The notes below the pieces were generated by a model. The model was given only the letters and a program-made list of their open reading frames with translations. It searched no databases and was not told the origin of the DNA. A DNA stretch of 64,000 nucleotides. It comes from Flavobacteriales bacterium (lineage in GTDB: Bacteria; Bacteroidota; Bacteroidia; Flavobacteriales_E; Vicingaceae). The DNA lies in contig JACJZA010000010.1 of assembly GCA_020635825.1 (NCBI GenBank), positions 62,001-126,000 on the forward strand, written 5' to 3'. Below are positions 45,067 to 54,451 of the stretch, piece by piece. The position numbers and the translations under genes are program-made. Positions within the stretch are counted from its first letter, which is position 1. Each line of letters opens with the position of its first letter.

Positions 45067-45705
45067 ATGGCACCTAAAAACTGGATTATCTTGTTCTTAT
45101 TTACGCTATCTCATTATAGTATTTACGGGCAAAAAAATTATTTCCCGACATGGACCTATCATCAAAAAAATATTAATATCCACGGAATTTCAGTAGGAAT
45201 TGCTACTATTTCCAATGACTCTTCAAATACGAATACAAATGGAATCAAGATCGAATTGATCGGATTAGGAATACTTGTCCCTTTAGTTCCTCGAAGCCCT
45301 GTTATTAACAATGACAGTATGTATATCAACCATAAAGAATTTTTATCTGAAAAAATAAATGGTTTATCCTTATCGACCTCCAGAACAGTATGTGATTGCA
45401 TAACAAATGGTATAAGTATGGGAATGATCGGACAAATTAATTTTCACGTGAATGGATTTTCTGCTTCATTACACATGAATTTTACTCAAAAAAGTAATGG
45501 CATTCAAATGAGCTTAATGAATGAAAGTCACTACCTGAAAGGAATTCAATTAGGCGGAACCAATATGAGTACTAAAACGAAAGGACTACAAATCGGGTTA
45601 TTAAATAGTTCAAAAGAATTACGTGGTTTACAAATAGGTATTTGGAATGTTAATCAAAAAAGAAAATTACCCATAATAAACTGGAATTTTAAAAGATTAA
45701 GTTAA
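45067..45705 (+). CDS. Exported LA_2272-like repeat protein
   Basis: This is a 212-residue protein with signal peptide (SIYG then Gln-Lys). The rest contains short repeats of about 20 residues on the pattern xGxQIGLxNxxxxxxG: NGISMGMIGQIN, NGIQMSLMN, KGIQLGGTN, KGLQIGLLN, RGLQIGIWN, the type annotated as LA_2272 surface repeats. The end KRKLPIINWNF is common in such proteins of the phylum. Surface or outer-membrane location is likely; function unknown. Confidence 0.75.
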   Translation: MAPKNWIILFLFTLSHYSIYGQKNYFPTWTYHQKNINIHGISVGIATISNDSSNTNTNGIKIELIGLGILVPLVPRSPVINNDSMYINHKEFLSEKINGLSLSTSRTVCDCITNGISMGMIGQINFHVNGFSASLHMNFTQKSNGIQMSLMNESHYLKGIQLGGTNMSTKTKGLQIGLLNSSKELRGLQIGIWNVNQKRKLPIINWNFKRLS

Positions 45706-45849
45706 ACTATAGATTAAATTGTTTTAATATTATCAGAAATTTGAAAACCTTCACTTAGATTTTTAATAATTGGCATTTGTCCACTTAGTGTCCACTTAAT
45801 ATTGATGGATTTCAATCAAATTCTTTTTAGTTATTATTAATTTTACTAA

Positions 45850-47535
45850 ATGTTTAAATGTTTAATTTCTAAATACATATATCGTTTTATATTAATTCTA
45901 TTATTGCTAGAATTTGGCATTTTGAATCAAGGCAATTGTCAAAATTCTTTAATAGATAGTTTATCGTCCAATTTAGAAAACACCCATAAATCAATTGCTG
46001 AAAAAGCTTCAAGTCTTAAAATACAAGCTCAAACTTATCTTAATAATAATGAATTCTTGAGAGCATTAGGTGCAGACAAAGAAGCTTTATTATTATATTC
46101 AATATTAGAAAAAGAAGTTGATAGAGGGGAAATTTTACTTCACATTGGTAACATTTATCAAAAGATAAATGATTACGACAATGCAATTAAAAACTATCTA
46201 GAAGCCCTCTCGTTATTTGAAAAAAATGAAGAAAGTTTATTAATTCCACAAACTAAAAAAGCCATTGGCGAACTATATGTTCAGTTAGACCAATGTCATT
46301 TAGCTTTTAATTACCTATTTGACGTTCAAAGTATTTATACCAATGATAGTATTACCTATCAAAATGAATTTTCAGACCTTTTTCACTCTATTGGTATCGC
46401 TTATGGTAATTGTGGAAACTTAGATAGTTCATTATACTATTTTAATACCTCAATGAATTTATTAGCCTTAAATGATAGTAGTTTAGTTTTAGGTGGTATG
46501 TTAAATAATATAGGTGCTATTTATTCGAAAAAAGGTGAAAACAAAAAAGCCATTAATTATTATAGACAATCACTACAACTTTTTCAGAAACTTAATAATA
46601 CAAACGGAATAGCAGTATCTAAAAGCAACATAGCTTATGTTTTTAAAAAACAAAAAAAATTCTCAGAATCAATTTCACTTTATAATGAAGCATTAATGCT
46701 ATTCGAAGAATCTAACTCTTTGCTTTATCTAAGAGATAATTATTACAACTTAAGTGAAGTTTACAAAGAAATTAAAGATTATAAAAATGCTTTATATTAT
46801 AACAACTTATATATATCACTAGATGACAGTATAACTAATTCTGAAATTTTAGGTAAGATTGCCTCACTTCAAACTCAATTTGAGATTCGAAAAAAAGACC
46901 AAGAATTACTTTTACTCGAACAAGAAAAACAGATAATAGAAAAAGATAGAACATTAAAACAAACCCAACAATATATTCTTATTGGAGGGTTAATCATTTT
47001 AATTCTTATTACTTTTTTGATTTATCGAAATATGAAAATCTCTTTAAGACACAACCAACTTAAACAGAAAATATTAAAACAAGAAAAAGATGAACTTACA
47101 CAAGATTTAGATTATAAGAATAAAGAATTGGAAGAATTTGCTTTAAAGATTATTCAAAAAAATGAGTTACTAATTAAATTAAAATCTGACATTAAACAAA
47201 TCGATTCATCGTTACCTGAAAATAAGGAAAAACTCAAAGAATTATCTTCTTCTATTAATTCGAGTCTTTACATAGAAAAAGATAGAAAAGAGTTTGAACT
47301 CCAATTAAATAAAACTTATCAATCTTTTTTCTTGAAACTAGACAAGCAATTTCCTGATTTATCAAAAAATGAAAGGAGATTATGTTCATTGTTAGTCTTG
47401 GATTTATCTTCAAAAGATATTGCCACCATCCTTAATATTTCTCCAGAAAGTGTAAAAAAGAACAGATATAGACTTCGAAAAAAATTAAATTTGGAAACTG
47501 ATGAAAATCTCACTCATTTTCTCCAAAACTCATAA
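45850..47535 (+). CDS. TPR-repeat membrane regulator with C-terminal helix-turn-helix
   Basis: This 561-residue protein begins with an export signal (hydrophobic residues 12-25; Cys then Gln-Asn at the mature start), then about seven TPR units (roughly 55-330), a coiled coil, a membrane helix near 377-395 (YILIGGLIILILITFLIY), a second long coiled coil, and a LuxR-like helix-turn-helix at about 505-555 (LSKNERRLCSLLVLDLSSKDIATILNISPESVKKN). Same architecture as the regulator at 28.4-30.1 kb. It lies upstream of the large fibronectin-III T9SS protein on the same strand, which could be its target (inference). Confidence 0.83.
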   Translation: MFKCLISKYIYRFILILLLLEFGILNQGNCQNSLIDSLSSNLENTHKSIAEKASSLKIQAQTYLNNNEFLRALGADKEALLLYSILEKEVDRGEILLHIGNIYQKINDYDNAIKNYLEALSLFEKNEESLLIPQTKKAIGELYVQLDQCHLAFNYLFDVQSIYTNDSITYQNEFSDLFHSIGIAYGNCGNLDSSLYYFNTSMNLLALNDSSLVLGGMLNNIGAIYSKKGENKKAINYYRQSLQLFQKLNNTNGIAVSKSNIAYVFKKQKKFSESISLYNEALMLFEESNSLLYLRDNYYNLSEVYKEIKDYKNALYYNNLYISLDDSITNSEILGKIASLQTQFEIRKKDQELLLLEQEKQIIEKDRTLKQTQQYILIGGLIILILITFLIYRNMKISLRHNQLKQKILKQEKDELTQDLDYKNKELEEFALKIIQKNELLIKLKSDIKQIDSSLPENKEKLKELSSSINSSLYIEKDRKEFELQLNKTYQSFFLKLDKQFPDLSKNERRLCSLLVLDLSSKDIATILNISPESVKKNRYRLRKKLNLETDENLTHFLQNS

Positions 47536-47693
47536 TTCTACCTACAAAAACCCTCAATAAATTCCAACATACTGAATTTCAACTATTTTTCAACTGGTTT
47601 TTTTACACTTGTCCACCAGTTGTCCTCTTGATATTTTAGCATTTTACTGTTTTTGATTTGAAATTTGTCTTAATTAATTCTAATCGAATTGTT

Positions 47694-50522
47694 ATGACAA
47701 ATTCTTCTAAAAAAAGATATTTTAATAAACTAAAGATTACTTTATTTCTTAGTTTAATTTTAAATTCAAACCTAAGTAGAAGCCAAGGAGATAATTGCTC
47801 AGACGCAATTGACTTATGTTCTATCACTTCTCCTTATAGTTCTTCAACTACAGGCAAAACTAATGACTTTTCATTTTGCAGTATGAACTCATCGGAAGAT
47901 ATGATATTTTTTGTAGACTTACCTGCTGGTGAAACTATTACAATAGGACAAAGCACTAATTCATATGATTCTCGTCATTCATTAAGATATGGTGCTGCAG
48001 GAGGTAGCGATTGTCCAGGAGTTACTCAAATTGTATGTACTGACGACCCGGATACACAAACCGAAACTTGGACAAATACTACCGGAGTAACAAAACGGGT
48101 CTATTGGATTCAAGCAGGATGGAGTACAAGTGATGGTGCTTTCACTCTAATTTGGAGCTTTTCCAATGACCCATGTACTCCTCCAACATGTAATGATCCT
48201 TCTGCCCTTTCTGCATCCAATATTAATCCAAATTCAATTGATTTAGGTTGGATTGAAAATGGAACCGCAACAACTTGGGACATTGAATTAGGAACAGCCG
48301 GATTTAGTCCCACCGGAACTCCAACCCAAAACGATGTTACATCAAATCCTTACACCTACAATTCACTTTCTCCATCTACTTCTTATGATTTTTATGTGAG
48401 AGCTGATTGTGGTGGATTACAATCAAATTGGATAGGTCCATTTAATTTCACAACGGCTGCTTGTAACTTACTACCACCTAATGGATTATCCGCTTCAAAC
48501 ATAACAAGCTCGAGTGCAGATTTAAGTTGGAACGAAAATGGCAACTCAACTATTTGGGATATTGAATATGGAATTTCTCCATATAGTTTTACCGGGACCC
48601 CTAATATAAATAACACAACAATAAATCCATACCCATTAAGCGGTTTAAATCCAAGCACAACCTATCAATTTAAAGTGAGAGCTGAATGTGGCGGAAACTC
48701 AGTTTGGATAGGTCCATATAGTTTTACAACATCTGCAGTTCCTGGAAGTTTTGCTGTAAAAGAAGTTAATGGATGGGCAAAAGGAGTTGTTCAAGGTACA
48801 GATGGAAATTTAGTTTATGTGGGTAGTAGAAATTCGGATGCTTATGTCATGAAAGTTGATGAAGCCGGAACTCTAATATGGGCTAAACAATATGGTGGAA
48901 CAAGTTCGGAACAAGCTTATGATGTTGTTAGTTCCTCTGATGGAGGGTATGTAATAGTTGGTTCAACAGAATCAACCACACTAAATGTTAGTGGTACAAG
49001 TGGCGATTGCGACATAATGATAACTAAATTAGATGCTAATGGTAATCATGTTTGGACTCGGGTTGTTGGTAGACCTACGGATGACGATGGGTTATTCCAA
49101 AGCAACACTGATATTGTTGCAAATCCTGATGGAACTTTTTCAATCACTTCACAAAGTTATGATGGAGGTAATGACATGACTTTCATTCATTTAAGTAGTA
49201 CAGGAACTGTACTAGCTGCAAAAACACTAAACACTCAAACCGCTTATGGCTATGCTATTACAAAAACAACTACAGGATGGTTAGTTGGTGGGAAAATGCA
49301 AGTTGGAGCAAATCCTTACTTCTTTGTGATAAAATTAAGCGACACATACACCGAAGATTGGAGCATGAGATGGGGACAAAACACTTCAACAAATGAAACA
49401 ATATATGGAGTTATAGAAAATGGAGTAAATGATTATACAGTAGTTGGACAAACAGGAGAAGGAGGAGGATTGAGAATGTATGCCATGCGATTTAACACTT
49501 CAGGAGGTGGAACAATTATATGGGAGAAGACATACTCTCAAACAGTTACTTGTTCAGCAAATGATGTGGTAAAAGTAGGTTCTGACATTGTTATTACAGG
49601 ATCTTGTGCTGCCGCTGGTGCAGGAGATTATTCTGACACTTATTTAATGAAAATAAATGGAGCAAATGGAAATGTAATTTGGCAAACAGAAAAACCTGAC
49701 GATGGAACAGCTAATAGACAGGGAGACGGAGTATGCTTATTAAGTGATGGTAGTTTTGGGGTAGCAGGATTAGGGTCATTTGATATGCTAAAATTTGCTC
49801 CTGATGGATCTATATGTGGAGGTATTCCTGGTAATACCATAACAAATGATTTGGGGACATCATTATCGAATGTTGATTTTACAGAAGGCTCTGTTTCAAA
49901 TATTTTTTTAGTAGGTAATGCTTCAAAAACTCCAACATTTACTAATACAGGTAGCGTTGTCGTTGACTGCCAAATTCTTCCGGTTGGGTTATCAAATTTT
50001 GATGCTATTTGTGATAATAAAAAGGTTATTTGTGAATGGACGACTTTTTCAGAAACAAATAATGATTATTTTACAATTGAAAAAAGTACAGATGGTATTC
50101 ATTTTCAGGAATTAGTAAAAATAACAGGTGCTGGAAATAGTTCTGTCGTTAATCAATATAATTTTATAGATGATGAAAAGTCTGATAGCCCATCATATTA
50201 TAGACTTAAACAAACTGATTATGATGGCAAGTTTGAATATTTTCCCATGAAAGTTGCAGATTGTCAAAATGATAATGCTTTTGAAATTTTTCCAAATCCA
50301 TTTACGAATTACATCAACATTTTGAATGATGTGGATGAATTATTTCATGACAATTTTATTGTACAAGATTATTTAGGTAGAAATATTCATTTAGAAGTCC
50401 AATCATATGATAGTGGAGTTAGATTGTCTTTTGAAAATAACTTACCCAATGGAATTTACTTCTTAACTATAGTAAAAAATGAAAAAATTATTCATACTCA
50501 AAAAATAATCAAACATCATTAA
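47694..50522 (+). CDS. Large T9SS cargo protein with two fibronectin type III domains
   Basis: Start at 47694 (MTNSSKKRYFNKLKITLFLS) gives a good signal peptide with Gln at +1 after SRS; an in-frame ATG at 47658 exists. The 942-residue protein has an N-terminal beta region (about 35-165, Cys-containing), fibronectin III domains at about 168-258 and 259-347 (SALSASNINPNSIDLGWIENG, SADLSWNENGNSTIWDIEYG), a propeller-like region of about 350-760 with repeated TKLDANGNHVW and SDGGYVIVG blocks, and a C-terminal T9SS sorting domain (IFPNPFTNYINI, then LPNGIYFLTI). Likely an adhesin or exported structural protein on the surface. Confidence 0.83.
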   Translation: MTNSSKKRYFNKLKITLFLSLILNSNLSRSQGDNCSDAIDLCSITSPYSSSTTGKTNDFSFCSMNSSEDMIFFVDLPAGETITIGQSTNSYDSRHSLRYGAAGGSDCPGVTQIVCTDDPDTQTETWTNTTGVTKRVYWIQAGWSTSDGAFTLIWSFSNDPCTPPTCNDPSALSASNINPNSIDLGWIENGTATTWDIELGTAGFSPTGTPTQNDVTSNPYTYNSLSPSTSYDFYVRADCGGLQSNWIGPFNFTTAACNLLPPNGLSASNITSSSADLSWNENGNSTIWDIEYGISPYSFTGTPNINNTTINPYPLSGLNPSTTYQFKVRAECGGNSVWIGPYSFTTSAVPGSFAVKEVNGWAKGVVQGTDGNLVYVGSRNSDAYVMKVDEAGTLIWAKQYGGTSSEQAYDVVSSSDGGYVIVGSTESTTLNVSGTSGDCDIMITKLDANGNHVWTRVVGRPTDDDGLFQSNTDIVANPDGTFSITSQSYDGGNDMTFIHLSSTGTVLAAKTLNTQTAYGYAITKTTTGWLVGGKMQVGANPYFFVIKLSDTYTEDWSMRWGQNTSTNETIYGVIENGVNDYTVVGQTGEGGGLRMYAMRFNTSGGGTIIWEKTYSQTVTCSANDVVKVGSDIVITGSCAAAGAGDYSDTYLMKINGANGNVIWQTEKPDDGTANRQGDGVCLLSDGSFGVAGLGSFDMLKFAPDGSICGGIPGNTITNDLGTSLSNVDFTEGSVSNIFLVGNASKTPTFTNTGSVVVDCQILPVGLSNFDAICDNKKVICEWTTFSETNNDYFTIEKSTDGIHFQELVKITGAGNSSVVNQYNFIDDEKSDSPSYYRLKQTDYDGKFEYFPMKVADCQNDNAFEIFPNPFTNYINILNDVDELFHDNFIVQDYLGRNIHLEVQSYDSGVRLSFENNLPNGIYFLTIVKNEKIIHTQKIIKHH

Positions 50523-50529
50523 ATCACTT

Positions 50530-50706
50530 ATGAATCAAAATATTGAAATTATTGCCGAACAGGTATCTTGTATTTGTTCAATATGCAAAAAAGCAACTGT
50601 TAAACTTAAAGAAGTGTATTACAAAGAAAACGAGCAACTGAGAAAACCACAAAACAACATTTTTATAGGCTGGTGTAAATCCTGCAAAACATACATCTTA
50701 AAATAA
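50530..50706 (+). CDS. Small zinc-ribbon-like protein (58 residues)
   Basis: This frame reads MNQNIEIIAEQVSCICSICK, continues through a Lys/Glu/Tyr-rich middle, and ends WCKSCKTYILK. Two CxxC pairs, C16-S-I-C19 and C49-K-S-C52, are about 29 residues apart, fitting a zinc ribbon. It begins 7 nt after the T9SS protein stop and ends in a TAATG overlap with the next gene, both supporting reality. No family recognised; a nucleic-acid- or protein-binding role is typical for such folds. Confidence 0.68.
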   Translation: MNQNIEIIAEQVSCICSICKKATVKLKEVYYKENEQLRKPQNNIFIGWCKSCKTYILK

Positions 50707-50945
50707 TGGTACGCATCCTTAACAATAATGAAAAAATTCACATCACATTTAGTGATAATCAAAAAATTTCTAAAGACGAATGGAAATTTTTAATAGATAG
50801 CTGTAACTCTTTTTTTAAAGATAAAAATTATCCAATCATTATTGAACTTGGAAAAAACATGACAATAACTCAAACTATTCATAGAGCTTTCAAATTATTT
50901 TACAAAACCCATAAAAACCCTTTAATAATTATTGCTGCTAATTAA
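50706..50945 (+). CDS. Small protein (79 residues), unknown function
   Basis: This frame begins MVRILNNNEKIHITFSDNQ and continues with KISKDEWKFLIDSCNSFFKD and a C-terminal part TQTIHRAFKLFYKTHKNPLI. It is predicted alpha/beta and cytoplasmic. The ATG shares a base with the previous stop (TAATG), so it is translationally coupled to the zinc-ribbon gene. No family recognised. Confidence 0.65.
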   Translation: MVRILNNNEKIHITFSDNQKISKDEWKFLIDSCNSFFKDKNYPIIIELGKNMTITQTIHRAFKLFYKTHKNPLIIIAAN

Positions 50946-50956
50946 CTTATTAGAAT

Positions 50957-51091
50957 ATGGAGCCTTTCGTAAATAAAATATTTTATTCATTGTTTCAAAC
51001 ACAAAAAAAATTATCTATTTGGAGTAAATCTCTTGGGATACTATCATTTATTGTTTCAATCATTATTACGTTGTATATCATTCTCAAATAA
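50957..51091 (+). CDS. Very small membrane protein (44 residues), unknown function
   Basis: This frame reads MEPFVNKIFYSLFQTQKKLS, then WSKSLGILSFIVSIIITLYI and ends ILK: a short amphipathic N-terminus followed by one membrane helix (about 27-43). It starts 11 nt after the 79-residue gene and is followed by a terminator, so the three small genes look like one unit. Without homologues this remains a candidate. Confidence 0.5.
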   Translation: MEPFVNKIFYSLFQTQKKLSIWSKSLGILSFIVSIIITLYIILK

Positions 51092-51147
51092 AAGTTTAAT
51101 GGAATTTTCATTTACTTTTTTTTAGTCTTATATAGTTAGGTTTAGTT

Positions 51148-51180
51148 AAAATAGCTTTCTTTAATAGAAAGCTATTTTTT
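51148..51180 (+). terminator. Rho-independent terminator after the small-gene unit
   Basis: AAAATAGCTTTCT pairs with AGAAAGCTATTTT around TTAAT and is followed by T; it separates the small genes from mtgA. A -7-like TAATTTCG (51197-51204) follows for mtgA. Confidence 0.85.
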
Positions 51181-51224
51181 TATGTAATTCTTTAACTAAT
51201 TTCGTTTTTGTTTTAATCCATTAA

Positions 51225-51932
51225 ATGAAAAAAATCCTTTCTAGAATTTGGAAATTTTTATGGAAAGTTTCCCTGTGGTTTCTGGCCATTAGTATTTGTT
51301 TAGTCATTCTGTTTCGTTGGGTTCCTATCTATTTTACTCCTTTAATGGTGATTAGATGTGTGGAGCAAAAAATGGATGGAAAGGAAATGAAATTGGATAA
51401 AACATGGAAGCCCTTAGAAGAAATTTCACCAAGTTTACAGTTGGCTGTGGTTTGTTCTGAAGACCAAAACTTTTTAAAACATCATGGTTTTGATTTTGGT
51501 GCCATCAAAAAAGCCATGAAGCACAATGAAAAAAGTAAACGTAAGCGTGGAGCCAGCACCATTAGTCAACAAACCGCTAAAAACGTTTTTTTATGGCCCG
51601 GTAGAAGTTGGATAAGAAAAGGTTTTGAAGTTTATTTCACCTTTTTAATTGAGTTGTTTTGGAGCAAAGAACGCATCATGGAAGTGTATTTAAATGTAAT
51701 AGAAATGGGTGATGGAATTTACGGCGCAGAAGCTGCATCGCAAGCCTATTTTAAAAAATCGGCCCATAAAATATCAAAACAACAAGCTGCAACTATTTCT
51801 TCTGTTTTACCCAATCCAATTCAATACAATGCAAAAAAACCTAGTTCTTATTTACAAGGAAGAATCAACTGGACCTTACAACAAATGCGTTTTTGGGGTG
51901 GAAAACTGGATTATGATAAGGAGAAGAAATAA
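51225..51932 (+). CDS. mtgA: Monofunctional biosynthetic peptidoglycan transglycosylase
   Basis: The 235-residue protein has one N-terminal membrane helix (about 15-33) and a GT51 domain. It polymerises lipid II glycan chains outside the inner membrane. The catalytic Glu79 is in VVCSEDQNFLKHHGFD, followed by the family blocks KRGASTISQQTAKNVFLW, KERIMEVYLNVIEMG and YGAEAASQAYF. No transpeptidase domain is attached, and the length fits MtgA. Confidence 0.95.
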   Translation: MKKILSRIWKFLWKVSLWFLAISICLVILFRWVPIYFTPLMVIRCVEQKMDGKEMKLDKTWKPLEEISPSLQLAVVCSEDQNFLKHHGFDFGAIKKAMKHNEKSKRKRGASTISQQTAKNVFLWPGRSWIRKGFEVYFTFLIELFWSKERIMEVYLNVIEMGDGIYGAEAASQAYFKKSAHKISKQQAATISSVLPNPIQYNAKKPSSYLQGRINWTLQQMRFWGGKLDYDKEKK

Positions 51933-52292
51933 TTATTTTACTACTTGAAAGTATTGTGCCTTTTTACCATCAATATAAAAATCATCAATACTTCTCAAGC
52001 TTATTTGAGTATCTCCAAACATTGCTTTCTCAGGATTCTTTTTTATTAATTTTATTTTTATTTCTTTATTTAATTTAAAATCAGAAGGCTTAAATTCCAG
52101 TTTGTCATAATAGTAAGTAACTGTATCTCCTAATAATTGAGTTTTTTCAACTATTAAATAATCATATAGAAAATCCGATGTATCAATTTCTTGTATAACA
52201 ATTTTTGTCTTAATTATGTCTTTATTCTCCATTTTCTGAGAATAACTTGCCAATACAAATAAACATCCAGTTATGCTTAATAATAATTTCAT
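51933..52292 (-). CDS. Small exported protein of unknown function
   Basis: The 119-residue protein has a signal peptide with cleavage after ASYS, leaving Gln-Lys-Met. The mature part is a short beta-rich domain with KTKIVIQEIDTSDFLYDYLI and a C-terminal DDFYIDGKKAQYFQVVK. No family recognised. Its ATG overlaps the stop of the DUF2480 gene by one base (TAATG). The convergent mtgA ends immediately before its stop. Confidence 0.68.
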   Translation of the reverse strand: MKLLLSITGCLFVLASYSQKMENKDIIKTKIVIQEIDTSDFLYDYLIVEKTQLLGDTVTYYYDKLEFKPSDFKLNKEIKIKLIKKNPEKAMFGDTQISLRSIDDFYIDGKKAQYFQVVK

Positions 52293-52798
52293 TATCTCTT
52301 CTTATATAAAGGCACTGCCGAACAAGCTTCTCCAAACATAATATTTTTGGCGTGATTTTGAAGGCGATAAGTAAAATCTACAAAAACCGATTCGGGAATT
52401 GGATGTTTTCCACATCCTTTTACAATTACATTTTTATCGTTGTAAAGAGAAAAATCAAGAGCATCAAAAATATCATTGAAGATGGTTTTTTCTAAATCTT
52501 GTCTGCTTCCCATTACTACTTTTTTGGCATAAGGTTGAATATATGAAACTACCAACATAAAAGCCCAAAGTGGAACAATAGCATCTGCTGAACAAACCAC
52601 ATTTACATATTTATCTTGATAAACCGACCAATCATTTTCTTTCACAAAATCACGAAAATTTTTCTCGATTAAAATCAACCCTTCATGCAAGCCTTTTTCT
52701 AAATCGAAAGTCACCCTGTCACCTAGTGGGTAAAACTCATCCAAATTAATTTGAACCAATCCGCTTTTCTCAACTCTATTAATGATTTCTCCTTCCAT
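52292..52798 (-). CDS. DUF2480 family protein
   Basis: The 168-residue cytoplasmic protein starts MEGEIINRVEKSGLVQINLD and contains the family blocks FREFxKxxDWSxYxxKYVNVVCSADAIVPLWAF-like (FRDFVKENDWSVYQDKYVNV) and the C-terminal NIMFGEACSAVPLYKKR. DUF2480 has no assigned function; conserved cysteines (CSADA, KGCGKHP, EACSAVP) may bind a metal or be redox-active. It is common in Bacteroidota and sits with a small exported protein gene. Confidence 0.88.
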   Translation of the reverse strand: MEGEIINRVEKSGLVQINLDEFYPLGDRVTFDLEKGLHEGLILIEKNFRDFVKENDWSVYQDKYVNVVCSADAIVPLWAFMLVVSYIQPYAKKVVMGSRQDLEKTIFNDIFDALDFSLYNDKNVIVKGCGKHPIPESVFVDFTYRLQNHAKNIMFGEACSAVPLYKKR

Positions 52799-52828
52799 AA
52801 TACATCAAAATTACTCACATTAAATTAG

Positions 52829-52836
52829 TAATTTTG
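52829..52836 (+). promoter_or_regulatory. Possible -7 element (TAATTTTG) before the ALDH gene
   Basis: TAATTTTG matches TAnnTTTG and ends 36 nt before the ATG at 52873; the DUF2480 gene diverges on the other side. No -33 TTG at the expected distance. Confidence 0.38.
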
Positions 52837-52872
52837 TGCTAATATTTTAAAATCATAAAAAAATCTAGAAAT

Positions 52873-54432
52873 ATGTCTGAAGTTTTAACAGCCAATGCTT
52901 ACGGAATTAAAGAAGCTTTACAAGCTTTAGGAATTAAAGAAATGAATCATGGAACCTCAACCGGTTCAAACTTTTTTGGAAATGGAGAAGCCATTGCTTC
53001 TTACTCTCCTACCGATGGAACTTTAATTGGAAAAGTTTCTACCACTACTAAAGAAGACTATGAAAAAGTAATGACTGCTGCTACTGAAGCCTTCAAAACT
53101 TTTAGAGCCATTCCTGCTCCAAAAAGAGGAGAAATTGTTCGTCAGTTTGGAAATAAATTGAGAGAATTAAAAGAACCTCTTGGTAAACTGGTTTCTTATG
53201 AAATGGGAAAATCTTTACAAGAAGGTTACGGTGAAGTTCAAGAAATGATTGACATCTGTGATTTTGCAGTTGGTTTATCAAGACAACTATATGGATTGAC
53301 TATCCAATCAGAAAGAGAAGAGCACGTTATGCGTGAACAGTATCACCCGCTTGGAGTTGTAGGAATTATCTCTGCTTTTAACTTCCCTGTGGCGGTTTGG
53401 AGCTGGAACACAGCTTTAGCATGGATTTGTGGTGATGTGTGCGTTTGGAAAGCTTCTGAAAAAGCGCCTTTATGCTCGGTAGCTTGTCAAAACATTATTG
53501 CTGATGTATTAAAAGAAAACAATTTACCAGAAGGAATCTCTTGTATCATTAATGGAGATTACAAAGTAGGTGAAATGATGACAACTGACACCAGAATACC
53601 TTTAGTTTCTGCAACAGGTTCTACTAGAATGGGAAGAATAGTTGGTAAAACAGTTGCTGAGCGTTTTGGTAAATCTTTACTGGAATTAGGTGGAAACAAT
53701 GCTATCATTATTACTCCAAGTGCTGATTTAAAAGTGGTAGTTCCTGGAGCTGTGTTTGGTGCTGTTGGTACTTGCGGACAAAGATGTACTTCTACCAGAA
53801 GATTAATCATTCACGAATCAGTTTACGATAAAGTAAGAGATGCAATTGTGGGTGCTTACGGACAAATTAGAATTGGTAATCCATTAGACGAGCACAATCA
53901 TGTTGGACCGCTTATCGATAAAGATGCCGTTAACATGTATTTAGCAGCTATTGAAAAAGCAAAAGCTGAAGGTGGTAATGTTTTAGTTGAAGGTGGTGTA
54001 TTAGAAGGAGAAGGATATGAAAGTGGTTGTTATGTAAAACCATGTATCATTGAAGCTGAAAACCACTACGAAATTGTTCAGCACGAAACGTTTGCTCCAA
54101 TTCTTTACATTATGAAGTACAGTGGAGAGGTAGAAAATGCCATTGAAATTCAAAATGGAGTAGCACAAGGGTTATCTTCGGCTATTATGACGGAGAGCAT
54201 GAAAGAAGCGCAAAAATTCCTTTCTTATGCTGGTTCAGATTGTGGTATTGCCAATGTAAATATTGGTACCTCTGGTGCTGAAATAGGTGGTGCTTTTGGT
54301 GGTGAAAAAGAAACCGGTGGTGGACGTGAATCTGGTTCTGATGCATGGAAAATTTACATGAGAAGACAAACCAACACCATCAACTATTCTGATGAGTTGC
54401 CATTAGCTCAAGGAATTAAATTTGATTTGTAA
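52873..54432 (+). CDS. Aldehyde dehydrogenase, ALDH7 (alpha-aminoadipic semialdehyde dehydrogenase) type
   Basis: The 519-residue enzyme has the ALDH catalytic pair E271 (LLELGGNNAII) and C305 (GTCGQRCTSTRR) and the NAD-binding SATGSTRMGRIVG. The length, the N-terminal NHGTSTGSNFFGNGEAIASY and the C-terminal GAEIGGAFGGEKETGGGRESG are typical of ALDH7/antiquitin, which oxidises alpha-aminoadipic semialdehyde in lysine degradation. Other ALDH substrates cannot be excluded. It stands alone between two terminators or divergent genes. Confidence 0.88.
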   Translation: MSEVLTANAYGIKEALQALGIKEMNHGTSTGSNFFGNGEAIASYSPTDGTLIGKVSTTTKEDYEKVMTAATEAFKTFRAIPAPKRGEIVRQFGNKLRELKEPLGKLVSYEMGKSLQEGYGEVQEMIDICDFAVGLSRQLYGLTIQSEREEHVMREQYHPLGVVGIISAFNFPVAVWSWNTALAWICGDVCVWKASEKAPLCSVACQNIIADVLKENNLPEGISCIINGDYKVGEMMTTDTRIPLVSATGSTRMGRIVGKTVAERFGKSLLELGGNNAIIITPSADLKVVVPGAVFGAVGTCGQRCTSTRRLIIHESVYDKVRDAIVGAYGQIRIGNPLDEHNHVGPLIDKDAVNMYLAAIEKAKAEGGNVLVEGGVLEGEGYESGCYVKPCIIEAENHYEIVQHETFAPILYIMKYSGEVENAIEIQNGVAQGLSSAIMTESMKEAQKFLSYAGSDCGIANVNIGTSGAEIGGAFGGEKETGGGRESGSDAWKIYMRRQTNTINYSDELPLAQGIKFDL

Positions 54433-54451
54433 GAACTAATTTATAACAACT

